A DNA stretch of 64,000 nucleotides from Terfezia claveryi (taxonomy: Eukaryota > Ascomycota > Pezizomycetes > Pezizales > Pezizaceae). This document shows, piece after piece, positions 1 to 9,794 of this stretch. Location of the stretch: positions 558,001 through 622,000 of the forward strand of contig WHUX01000006.1 in NCBI GenBank assembly GCA_015179025.1, read 5' to 3'. The first letter of the stretch is position 1; each line of letters starts with the position of its first letter. A program made the translations under genes and the position numbers. The notes under the pieces were generated by a model, which saw nothing but the letters and a program-made list of their open reading frames with translations, had not been told where the DNA came from and made no database searches.

Positions 1-984
1 TTCTACCACCTTTGCGACGAGACCACCTACTCCGGCAAACACGTTTGATGCGCGGCCCCACAGCTGGCGACCGGGGAAGGAGGGGGATTGCCGTTGTGGG
101 CCGGTGTAGGGGTGGTTTGGCCAGTGCGAGGCGGTCCGGATGTAGTGCAGGCCCGCGCTGGGGTGTGTTGCGGGTGGGGCGGAGAAGGTTGGAAGATCGA
201 GGAAGGAGATGACGAGTTGCTGTAGGACGAGCGCGTCGGCGCGGAGGGTAGGGATGTCGACTTTGGTATTCTGGAGCTCCTTCTTCGTCGGGAGGCGGTT
301 GGGGATGGAGGAGACAGAGTTGTGGGAGGAGAGGTAGATGTAGCGTTTGACGTATTCGCGGAACTCTTGCTTGCGGCCCTTGACCTTAGAGTTGATGTAG
401 GAAGCCAGTTCCTTTGCGTTCATGGACTGCATAAAGGGGCCTTTGTAGCGCCATTTTGTCTCGGTTCCGCGGGTGCGGGGTGAGAGCTGAGCGGAAAGCT
501 CTAAAGCTTCGGCTTGAAAAAAAGCAGCGTCGGGATCTTGGGGGTCAGGCGTTGTAGTGCGGGAGTCGTCTACCTCGTCGATTTCGTCAAAGACGCTCGC
601 GCGGGCGGCGAGCTTGAGCTGGCTCTTTGTCAGGGGGATGTCCATCTCCTGCCAGCGCTTGAGGACCATAACGTCGCCGTGCGCGGACTCGAAGGTGGTG
701 CGATGCTCGAGCGTGTCGAGGCTGTGGTACTTTAGGTACTTTTGCGAGACCTTGAGGGGGAGGTTGCGCTTAAGGCCCCAGTCGCCCCGGTGGTGCGAGG
801 AGGCGGGCGTGGTGATTGCCTGCACGGTGGGGTGTGTGGAGCTGGAGCTGGGGTGGGACAAGATGTTGTATGGGGTGGAGGCCAGGGGGGGGGGAATGGA
901 AATGAGGCGGGATTTGCGGAGGAGGAGGGCGCCGGGGGAGACTGCTTTGGTTGGGCCGGCCTTCACGGGGGCGAAGTAGGCCAT
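1..984 (-). CDS. MRP51: Mitochondrial 37S ribosomal protein MRP51 (bS1m), C-terminus cut by window edge
   Basis: Small-subunit protein of the fungal mitochondrial ribosome, matching the MRP51/bS1m family. The frame is open without introns from an ATG at 984 down to base 1, about 328 residues, so the C-terminus lies outside the window. The N-terminus has the family pattern: a basic leader with SPGALLLRKSRL, then ITTPASSHHRGDWGLKRNLPLK near residues 58-80, then a HRTTFES segment and KRWQEMDIPL. These match my memory of ascomycete MRP51 proteins; no search was run. The leader is rich in Arg and Ser, as expected for a mitochondrial presequence. The coding strand is strongly C-rich at third positions, unlike the AT-rich gap that follows its start. 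Confidence 0.85.
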   Translation of the reverse strand, partial: MAYFAPVKAGPTKAVSPGALLLRKSRLISIPPPLASTPYNILSHPSSSSTHPTVQAITTPASSHHRGDWGLKRNLPLKVSQKYLKYHSLDTLEHRTTFESAHGDVMVLKRWQEMDIPLTKSQLKLAARASVFDEIDEVDDSRTTTPDPQDPDAAFFQAEALELSAQLSPRTRGTETKWRYKGPFMQSMNAKELASYINSKVKGRKQEFREYVKRYIYLSSHNSVSSIPNRLPTKKELQNTKVDIPTLRADALVLQQLVISFLDLPTFSAPPATHPSAGLHYIRTASHWPNHPYTGPQRQSPSFPGRQLWGRASNVFAGVGGLVAKVVE

Positions 985-1792
985 GGCCGAAAGGGGGGGG
1001 GGGGGTGGTTGGGGTTGGCAATGTGCTTTGTGAGTGAGAAAGTGGATATATAAATATAATAATCCGGAGTTTATGCAGGGCTTAGCTTAGTCAGCGACAG
1101 GCACACAAACAAACCGGAGTTGCTGTGGGGTAGACATACACCAACATTTGTGTAGGCACACATATACATAACTATTGGTCTTTATTCGTGGGAGTGTCAC
1201 TGAGCAATCTCCGCCTATAGTCGATTCCTTCCCGTGGAAATGGGAGGGCCGAGGGGTGAGGTGCGGTATGTGGGTTTATGTGCCACAAAGGGAGAATGGG
1301 CAAGGAGAAGGGGAAGGGCAAGGGGAGGAAGACAAAGGAGGGAGGGGGCTTCATGATGGTGGATAGGTTGCTGGTCTGGTAAAGATGTCGAGGCAGTTGT
1401 GGGTTTATGCTGTGATGTGTGGGGTGTTTCTTTTATTTTTTATTCTATTTGCTGGTTGATATTGGGAATACTTGTATACAGTATGATTGAAGAGATATAT
1501 ATAGGAAATACGAAATATATATATTTTCTTCTTGCTGTATTCGATACGTTAGTATATATACTCTGTAATAGTACTTGTAAATGGGATTCATCCGTCCATT
1601 CATTCATCTATTCATTTTAAATTTTATTCTTTTCCCCCGAAGCTCCAGAGATATATATGCGCCCCCCCACCTTCAACAAGTCATAAAGCAAGTATTAGAA
1701 AAGAATTAAAAAAAGAAAAAAGAAAAATAAAAATAAAACATAATACAAAACGCCTCCCTTCTTTTTTTTTCCCTCCCCCCCAAAGCACTGAA
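985..1792. other. Intergenic: MRP51 promoter side and STEEP1 3' side
   Basis: About 800 bp between two minus-strand genes. It holds a G-rich run near 990-1005, AT-rich stretches at 1400-1620 and an A-rich tract at 1700-1745. Short open frames here look random and no gene is supported. Confidence 0.5.
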
Positions 1793-2535
1793 TCACTCAC
1801 TCACGCCTGGAAATACCGACTCCCCATCTGTCACTTCCCTCCCCAACTCCTCCGTCGGCGTCAATGCTCCAGGGAGAAAGTACACATAGTCTCTTTTTTT
1901 TTTCCGTGTTCGTCTTTGATGTACACCCTGGTCTTTGTTCATGCCTTTCCCCTCCCCCTGCGTAGCTGTAGTTGTAGCTGTGGTGGAGGACGGGTAGTGT
2001 ATGTTATCCAGCTGATAGCCATACACGACCTTGCACCGGCCACATCTCCAGAAATACCGCTTTTCGAAGCCGTCCTCGCGCGTGATGATCTTGGGCGTGC
2101 GGTCACGGGTGGAGTTGAGGAGGAGTGTGTAGTCTTTTTGCTTGCGGGAACGTGGGGGTGGGGGTGGGGGCGGAGTGCTGTGTGCTATTGCTGCTGCTGC
2201 TGCTGCTGCTGGGGGGGTGTTTGTGTTGGTGGTTGTGTGGGGTGGGGAGGAGTCGGAGTCGGAGTCAGAGTCGTCGTCGTCGTCGGAGGAGGAGGAGGTG
2301 GTGGTGGGCGAGGAGGAGGTGCTGCCGGAGTCGGGGTTGCGTGGGGGGGGGGAAGCGGCGCGATGATGGCTTGGTCGAGGCTGGGTGGTTGCCGCGTGGG
2401 GAGCGTCGGGAGCCAGAGGGTCGTGGCGAGGAGGAGGTGGCTGCAGAAGGTGCAGTGGTAGGTATGGACTCTGTGCGGGTTAGTGGAGGGAAGATTGGGG
2501 GGGAGTGAGGAGCTTGCTTACTTGGGGGAGGCCAT
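1793..2535 (-). CDS. STEEP1 (CXorf56/UPF0428) family protein, frame broken at a G10 run
   Basis: Exon 1 is 2535-2522, with a 51-bp intron 2521-2471 (GTAAGC, branch CTAAC, CACAG), and exon 2 is 2470-1793. The N-terminus reads MASPKVHTYHCTFCSHLLLA, with a CxxC pair, followed by LPTRQPPSLDQAIIAPLPP. The C-terminal half has TPKIITREDGFEKRYFWRCG and the second CxxC of a zinc-ribbon-like fold (CGRCKVVYGYQ). Both halves fit the STEEP1 family; human STEEP1 helps STING leave the ER, but fungal copies have no known role. The halves lie in different frames, and the switch is needed at the ten-G run 2343-2352. Eleven G would give one frame of about 230 residues, close to the human length of about 222. 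Between the halves lie Ser/Asp and poly-Ala repeats. A sequencing or polishing error is the simplest explanation; a true frameshift allele is the alternative. Confidence 0.72.
2193..2212. repeat. CTG trinucleotide microsatellite inside the STEEP1 coding exon
   Basis: About seven CTG units, read on the minus strand as a poly-Ala run (GCA repeats). It lies in the low-complexity linker between the conserved halves of the STEEP1-like gene, next to Asp/Ser-coding trinucleotides at 2250-2290. Confidence 0.7.
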
Positions 2536-2787
2536 TGGGAGGCTGGCTGCGGTGTGTGTGGGGGGCGGGGGGAGTTGCTGGACCGTCGCAGTTGTTGTTG
2601 TTTTTGTTGCACCGCTGTCTTGCTGTTGCTGTTGTTGCTCTTTTGTTGCCGTTTCAGGTACTGTACATATGCTTGGCCAAGCAATCTTGGCTCTGGACCT
2701 CAGTTGCATACCATCGAATCTACAGCGAGCTTCATTCTTTCATTTACATACAGCATCAGCATCCATCGCATCCAACGCGTCGCAATA
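2536..2787. promoter_or_regulatory. Divergent promoter between STEEP1-like gene and aminopeptidase
   Basis: A 252-bp spacer between two divergent start codons must hold both promoters. It contains TTG/CTG-type trinucleotide runs (2590-2655). No specific operator was recognised; this is inferred from gene layout only. Confidence 0.4.
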
Positions 2788-4048
2788 ATGAAGTACCTCA
2801 CCTTCCTCTCGCTCCTCCTCTCCTCCTCCCCCGTCCTCGGCTTCGTCGTCCTTCCAAACGACCACGCGCAGCAAGCCTTTGGCGTCAAGGACGTCGGCGT
2901 ATCCACAAACTCCCACCACGCTCCTCCCGAAGAAGGCGCAGGTGAGCTCCGCCTAATCCAGACTTCCCCCAGCGAAACACGATGGGTAACCGAGGAGGAT
3001 AAGCTCGAGCTTAAGCGGGTACGTGTCTTGAACACCCCCCCCCGGTGTCTCAACCAGCTACTAACACATCCCCTACACACAGCAAGGAATCAACTTTATG
3101 GACATCACCGAGACGCAAGATCTCGGCTTCAGCTTTGAGGCCCTCACCCGCAAAAAACCCGTCTTCCCCCCTAAGCCGCAATACCCCTCCGTCATCCGCC
3201 CCATCCTCAGAAACCTCGATATCGCACACATGGAAGCCAACCTCAGGGAATTCACCTCCTTCTACACCCGGTACTACAGGTCTAGCTACGGGAGAAAGTC
3301 TTCCGAGTGGCTGCACAAGCAGATCGCCCTCACCGCCCCCGGGATCTCTATTGAGCCCTTCTCGCACAAATGGCAACAAAGCTCCCTGATCGCGACCATT
3401 CCCGGGAAGAGTAAAAAGACGGTTGTGATTGGTGCGCATCAGGACTCAATCAATCTATTCTTACCGTCAATATTGGGCGCGCCGGGGGCCGACGATGATG
3501 GGAGTGGAACAGTGACGATATTAGAGGCATTGAGAGTCATTGCCGGGTCAGACTACATCACCAAACACGGCGGCTTCCGAAACACGCTCGAATTCCACTG
3601 GTACTCTGCCGAGGAAGGCGGGCTTCTAGGTTCCCAAGCCATCTTCTCCAGGTATGAGCGCGATGGGAGGGACGTGGTCGCCATGCTGCAGCAGGACATG
3701 ACGGGCTTTGTTCGTCGCACTCTTGACGCAGGGAAAACCGAGTCGGTGGGAGTCATAACTGATTTTGTAGACCCGGGATTGACAGAGTTTATTAAAAAAG
3801 TCATTGATGAGTACTGCGATATTCCCTGGGTAGAGACGAAATGTGGCTATGCCTGTAGTGACCATGCTAGCGCGAGTAAGGCCGGTTACCCGAGCGCGTT
3901 TGTTATCGAGAGTGAGTTTGCACTGAGCCAGGATAAGATTCATACGACGGAGGATAAGATGGAGTGGCTGAGCTTGGAGCATATGAGGGAGCATGCAAAG
4001 TTGACGGTGGGGTTGGCGGTGGAGTTGGCGATGGCAAAGTTTGAGTAG
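2788..4048 (+). CDS. Secreted leucine aminopeptidase, peptidase family M28 (LAP1-like)
   Basis: Zinc aminopeptidase that removes N-terminal residues from peptides outside the cell. Exon 1 is 2788-3018 and exon 2 is 3083-4048; the 64-bp intron has GTACGT, CTAAC and CACAG. The product is 398 residues, near the usual 380-400 for fungal LAP1. A signal peptide is visible ([18 protein letters not shown]). Metal ligands of M28 are present in order: the H and D of IGAHQDS near residue 196, D in [10 protein letters not shown], the catalytic and ligand Glu pair in [11 protein letters not shown] in QQDMTG, and the last His in [13 protein letters not shown] Cys pair (KCGYACSDH) fits the family's disulfide. 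The start is set by the signal peptide. Earlier in-frame codons in the 5' region are not needed. Confidence 0.93.
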
Positions 4049-4228
4049 ATATATTAGAGCATGTGAGAAGTTATAAGAAGAGGGGAGGGGGGGGGGGAGA
4101 TTATACCCGTCTTGCATAGGTTTTATGTTATCTATACCAGCAGTGAATGTATGGTGTTATAACTATTGCTATTGTGCATGCAGTATTTTGTATGTTGTAT
4201 TGTAGTAGTAGTATGTGTATGTTTGTTT

Positions 4229-4260
<32 letters not shown>

Positions 4261-4269
4261 GCATGGCAC

Positions 4270-4302
<33 letters not shown>

Positions 4303-4303
4303 G
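4229..4303. repeat. (TAAA)n then (TTA)n microsatellites
   Basis: About eight AAAT units at 4230-4260, a short unique spacer, then a TTA run at 4272-4303. Confidence 0.9.
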
Positions 4304-4380
4304 TTTGTGATGGTGTTACCCTGAATTTCTTTCTCTCAACTAACATTAATTTATTTTAATAAAAAACTTTGTTACTTAAA

Positions 4381-4425
4381 CCTACCTACCTACCTACCTA
4401 CCTACCTACCTACCTACCTACCTAC
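4381..4425. repeat. (CCTA)n microsatellite
   Basis: Eleven uninterrupted CCTA units. The four-base unit is not a telomere repeat. Confidence 0.92.
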
Positions 4426-4494
4426 TAACCCACTTCTATATATAACTTCACTCTAGTGCAACTAGACTTCAAAAACCCCCCCTTCTCTCCCTCA

Positions 4495-4689
4495 ATATAT
4501 ATATATATATATATTTATATTATTATTATTTTCGATCCCCTTCTAACATCCCCCTCCCCTCTCCCCCTTCCCCCCCAAAAAAAAAGAAATAAAATAAAAT
4601 AAAATAAACACACACAACCCCCCCCTCTTCCCTTCCCAACCAAAGGCAGCAAAGGAAACGAAAACGAAACGAACAAATGAATGAAAAGG

Positions 4690-4723
<34 letters not shown>

Positions 4724-4855
4724 ACTAAACTGCCTCTACTACCAACCCATACCTACCCGTATACGTGCCGCCCCACGCCGCCCCTTCCCCATTACCACCA
4801 GCATAATTACTTATATATCCATCCAAACTTATTGGAAAAAAAAAAAAAAAAAAAA
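4495..4855. repeat. (AT)n, long A-runs and C-runs
   Basis: (AT)n at 4495-4514, AAAAT repeats near 4585-4605, an A-run of about 29 at 4690-4718, and another A-run near 4837-4855. These explain the poly-Lys/poly-Phe open frames here. Confidence 0.85.
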
Positions 4856-5664
4856 TATGAATGAATGAAATTGAATAGTATTCAATGAAAAAAATTAAAA
4901 AGAATCCAGACTCAAAATAACCTAAACGAATGAACTAGATAAACTCAAAAATAATGAAACCAAGGGAATTGGTTTCTTCTGTTATGTAGCAACTAATGTA
5001 TGTATATATGTAAGTTATGAGTATGTATGATGTATGTAAGTTGTATGCAAGCTAACCATCTCGGATATCTCCCAAGTACCATTATAAGCAAAATACAAAG
5101 ATACCTATTGTAAGTAACTTGTAGTATATGACGAGCATCAGCAAGGTGAGGACAAAGCAAAAATATGCATCTGGGCTGGCACGCAAGCAAACATCGAGCT
5201 GGCTGTGATGGTGGTGTTATGTTCCAAGCCCTTACTTACTTTCTTTCACTAGGGCCCCAGGGTGACCAAGAATTGAAGAACCAAATGTAAAGATACCCCG
5301 AGTAGATGAACCCAAGAAAAGAAAACGGAGAAGAATTATTCCGCAAAAGGATTCAAGGAAGCAAAATGATCAACTCCTTTAGGACACAAATAGCAAGTGG
5401 CAGAACATGAGAAAAAAAATGTTTAAAAAATGCACAAGACATACGCCACCGGCAGAACCCACTTCCTATCCCAAATCCCAACCCGAGCCCCACAATCTGC
5501 CACATTTTTCAGTGAACACCCACGTCTATGCCATCTGCTCCTCAATCTTCTTTGAGCCGGCCTCATCGCCAAGTAAGTTCTGCAGGATACAGGTATATAA
5601 CATTCTTGAGTCAGTTGGGTTCCGCAACTATAGAACAGATTCAAGTCAGTAAGTGGAACACCAA

Positions 5665-7621
5665 CTAGGGATCTATGAGGTTGGCATATACCTTAATTAA
5701 CAGTGTTGTCAATTCTCCATTCTCGAGCCCTAGCATGCGGAAGTTGTTTCCACTAGGAAGCTTGCCCTGGTCACCATAGGTGGCGATCAGATCTTCCGAC
5801 AATGGCACATTCAAGATGACCTTGTGAACAGCATCTGCCCGCATTATGAGACGATACTTCCTCTTGATGGGAGCATCTGGGTTGTCTGCGAGAGCGTTGA
5901 GGTCGGTCTTGCTGGCTAACAACTTGAGAGTGCCCACACCACGTTCCTTCCACGCCGACGCAGTTTTGTCAAAATGGTAGGTCTTTGCACGATAATGGCA
6001 GATTGTTTCTTCGTTCTCTTCTCCGGTAATGACTGCCGAACGACATGTCAGCATGAAATTCAACAAGGGCTAAAGGACAAAGAATTGGCACCTTCTGTCT
6101 CTTGGAAGACCTCGCTCTTAACGGTTTTTGGCTCCTTCTCCTTTTTACACTTCTCTTCGTCACCAGACCCCTCATAATCTTCCTCATCCGACCCCTCGTC
6201 GTCCGAGTAGTCCTCTGGAGCACCAAAAGGTTTGACTGGCTTTGATCCGGCAATGGGTCCCAAGGGTTTTGGTGCACTGGAAATGACATTGGCAAAGGGC
6301 TTGGCTGCAAGGGCACCGAAACCAGTAGCTGGGGCCTTCTGATTAAAGCCTCCAAACACCCCCACACCTTCCTGGTTGTTCGTCCCAGCTGCAGCAAAGG
6401 GTGACGGTGAAGGCTTCGGGGATCCGAATGGACTTGTGGACCCTGAGGAGTTGCCCAACGCGGCAAAAGGCGATGCGGAGCTACCAGACATGGCGCCAAA
6501 TTTGGAGTTAGCAAACAGTGTGCTGCTGGAAGCCCCTCCAAACAGAGGCTTTGCACTGGCAGCGGCTGTCGCGAATGGTGATTTGGCAGAAGTGTTTGCA
6601 AAACCGCTTCCAGGAGGGATCTATATATACCAGTGTCTCTGGTTAGCTATCTGACATCTTGAAAAAGCACCGCATCAATCTGGGAAGCACCTTTGCCGGC
6701 TCAGGTGTCAAAGATTTTGTCAGATCTATAGGTGTGCCTTGTCTACTTAATCCCTTGGTCTTGAGCGAGTGTTAGTAAAAGACTCTAGATAACAGGTGAA
6801 CTCGGTATACTGACTGGGCTTGTGAAGGCATCCCCACTACCAGCCGGTTGCCCCACCGAGGTGTCCTTCGTCGCTTCTTCCACACTGCCGTCTTTCACCA
6901 TGGACTTCTTTATCTTTACCTTCTCTAAGGTATCCGCATCTCCTTCTTCCCTCACTCGCTTCCTTCCATCTAGCTTCCGACTAGGGGATGCAATACTATC
7001 TTCATCCATCTTTGTTGTAGGTGGTGTAGTAGCACCTCCCTCTACTTGCTCAGGAGCATCGGGGTTGGCGTGTGCCATGGCTTCATCCTCACTGCTCGCC
7101 TCTGGAGATCCCTTGGGATGTCCCTCCACTTCAGGCTCATCAGGGAGTTCCCTGCTTCTCTTCCTTGAGTGGGGCCTAGGCCTTGTATCGCTGCCGAAAT
7201 CAGAACCAACATCTTCACCGTCGTCTTCCGTATCCCGGGACCTCTTTCTACTCCCTTGGCTGGATGTGCTGCTACTATCGGACAGCTCAGATTTATCATC
7301 AAGCTCACTCATTTTCAAATCTCCCTCTCCCTCTTGGGACACTTCCATGGTCGATGGTTGGGATTGAGGAGATTCCTCTTTGGCGTCGGCTATTGCTGGC
7401 TCTCTTGACTGACTCTCTGATCGTATTCCAGCCAGACTCGTCTTTTTCAACTTCTCACGTACACGCTCCTTCTCCCCATCGGAACCGCTGTTAATGGATT
7501 CGCTATCAAGAGTTTCCCTGACATGTTCTTGACCGTTCGCTTGCCCAAGTGAAGATGACCTAGGTGTGATGGTCGGAGGTTTACTGATACTAACACCGTT
7601 GTCCATATCGTTTGATGCCAT
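5665..7621 (-). CDS. RanBP1-domain nuclear protein, Yrb2/Hba1-like
   Basis: Ran-binding cofactor expected to act with exportin Crm1 in nuclear export, like yeast Yrb2 and S. pombe Hba1. Four exons: 7621-6815, about 6753-6691, 6620-6092 and 6032-5665; about 588 residues. The first 270 residues are acidic, Ser-rich and carry NLS-like KRSRD and RKRSRE stretches. Residues about 290-460 hold FG-type motifs (SPFAAL, SPFGSP, KPFGAP). The C-terminal RanBP1 domain starts at TGEENEETICHYRAKTY and includes WKERGVGTLKLL, KRKYRLIMRAD and KVILNVPL. Introns 2 and 3 fit well (GTGCTT/TATAG and GTGCCA/GGCAG). Intron 1 is less certain: GTCAGT at 6814 with CCAAG at 6754 keeps frame, and GTATAC at 6810 is an alternative. 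The start at 7621 (ACC ATG G) is the first ATG; an upstream extension would need a TTG start. Confidence 0.85.
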
Positions 7622-9794
7622 GGTCTGTGATGGCTTACTGTTGCTGAGAGTGGTTGTGTGAAGTAGATGAATTGACCCGTTCAACGGCTGTGTGGCAATG
7701 GTAAATGTGGATGGCTGTCACAGAACTGCACCACTTTACATCCGGAAAGAAAGCCGAGGCCGGATGCTAACTGTCTCGAAGAAAGCAGCTGGCGGTAAGG
7801 AGGGCCGCAAGTCCTTTGTGTACAGTCGATTGAAAGTGTATTTCGTGGGGAAGGAGAAATAGATGCTTCTATTGTTAGCGGGGGTTTTCTTAGGTGATGA
7901 TACCAAGAGGTTTGTACAACAAGCCTTCTCCAGCAAAGGCTCTCCAGTTGTCCTAGTTACTTTAAACTAAAGTACTGGGGGTAATGACGAGAGGTTGCAA
8001 TGATAGGAAGTTGTGGGTGTTGGGGTGGGGAACGTAAGGGATCGGCCAGTATACGGCCACTGTAGTTGTGTGTGCAATGCGAATGCAATGGGGATTTCTT
8101 TCTGGTACAATTCAGTTGGAGGAGAGTACTGCAAGGTCTCGTGATGGTGGGGACTAGGCCGAGAGTTGAAGAGATGGTGTTCAATCAGGGAGACACTGAG
8201 CGTGAGCCGCAAGGAGAGCCAAACGGAACACTTGGGGCCAGAATACCAAAATCAACCAGGGCAATAAATCACAAGGGCTGCCGGTAAGGACGGTCTAGTC
8301 CTATCGAAGTGAAATGCGTTGGCGAACGGGGACAGGAGACAAAACAGAACACAACTGCAAGCCGAAATTGAAGTGTGGGAGCAGTCCTTGTGAGGGCTAG
8401 AAGGATGGATTGATGAGACTGGGGAAGAATGGTAAAGAGTGCCGTATCGTGCCAGCTGGGCGGGCGGGCGGGCAAATACTCACAGGTAGTAGTTAGGTAG
8501 TAGGCAGTATCTAATTTGCCTGCGCAGGCGGCGAGACTGAGAGCATTCCATGGACCGGGGGGAGGGGGGGTGCCACAGGAGTAGGAGAGCTTAGTCATCG
8601 AGGTCTAAGGCCGAGGACTTATTATCTCCATATGCTATGCTGCTGCTACATCCCCCATCCCCCATCCCCCATCCCCCATCCCCATCCCCCATTCCTTACG
8701 GCAGCCAGGTCGGCAGTCTGGCTACAGTTGGGACAATCTATTGTAGAAGCTAATACCGGTAGGTAAGAGCGAGAGAGAGATAGAAGCGCATGCACGTAGG
8801 TTACTGTACATCAACGCAAGTACGGCAAGTACCTACAGATGATATGATACAAAGCAAACCGAGACAAAGCCAATAGCTTAATTGCATCCCAGACGTGTTG
8901 AACGGATTGTCATTCCGGATAATCGTAAAAGTTGGTCATGAGTGGGGAGTTGTGCTTGTCAGGATATATATGTATGTATATGATGTTTGGTAATGATCAA
9001 GAGTCTACAAAGAGGAAATGCACGCTGAGGGGAAAAACATCCAGCTGGATTGAACCACGCACCCTGCTGCTTCGAACCTGCCCAAATTATGAAGGCGATT
9101 GATGGCAATTTGGGGGGGGGGGGGGTTTGACATGACAAGGGTGTAGAAAATGCATTAATTATTACCTACGATGACGAAGTATTTTGACGGTAAGAGCCGG
9201 AGAGAACTTATCAATACGTCATAGAGTCCACTTTACAGTGACTGTTGTATCTGTTACTGTATGGATCAGGTCCATCTGGTATCCGGATCATGGGATCATG
9301 ATTGCAGCCTCGAGATCATGACAGATGACGCTTCCTCATTCATGTACACAGAGTCTGGTGTAATTAGGAGGAGATGAAAGTCTGAATCCTTGTTCATGTT
9401 GGACCTACAGTAAAAGCTTTCAGAACAAGGCTCTCTCTGATTTCGGAGTCTAGTTGCTGGTTTTGGGGTTACTTAAATTATGGTGGGCGGCAAATTTGGT
9501 TCTGATTGGGAGCTGGAGCAAAATAAACAGTAAAGAGTGTAGAAACCGGGAATTACATTGGGAGGTGTGTTCAATGAGGAAGCTTGGCATGGCGATAGAA
9601 ATTGGCAATGAGAATGGCATTCTCGAGTGTGACCCTGCAGGTGAAGATTGCGATGTGATATGGCAGGAGCCGACCAGGGTCGCGGAATGGAGATCTGTGA
9701 GACTGGTGATCTGCCAAGCCCGGGATCTTGATTGTTAGGCACTAATGTGATTGAGAAGCCCAAATAAAAACAGCCATAATCAAATTCTGAAAAG
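7622..9794. other. Intergenic 2.2 kb, no gene seen
   Basis: Lies upstream of the Ran-binding protein gene and downstream of ZNG1. It contains a (CCCCCAT)n repeat at 8651-8692 and a G-run at 9112-9125. The short frames have no recognisable motifs or spliced continuations. Confidence 0.5.
8651..8692. repeat. (CCCCCAT)n heptamer repeat, G-quadruplex-capable on the minus strand
   Basis: Six near-perfect tandem units of C4-5AT. The minus strand therefore carries repeated G4-5 tracts separated by two or three bases, which meets the usual G-quadruplex pattern. Confidence 0.85.

Larger units (their letters stand above)
4049..5664. other. Convergent intergenic region rich in microsatellites
   Basis: 1.6 kb between two converging genes (aminopeptidase and Ran-binding protein). 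It is low complexity up to about 4900 and ordinary AT-rich DNA from 4900 to 5664. No gene is supported; the short frames, including one covering the A-run, are artefacts of simple repeats. Confidence 0.6.

Noticed and set aside
2265..2684. 139-residue Gln/Ser/Pro minus-strand frame over the STEEP1 gene
   Set aside because: It runs through the intron in another frame and is a low-complexity shadow.
4381..4425. Telomere-like CCTA repeat
   Set aside because: A four-base unit in a gene-flanking position, unlike the TTAGGG telomere repeat of these fungi.
4526..4868. Poly-Phe / poly-Lys frames
   Set aside because: Translations of long A-runs.
6822..7367. 181-residue plus-strand frame
   Set aside because: Antisense shadow of the acidic region of the Ran-binding protein gene.
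9050..9100. tRNA-like GAACC/TTCGAAC segment
   Set aside because: No acceptor or anticodon stem can be closed around it.
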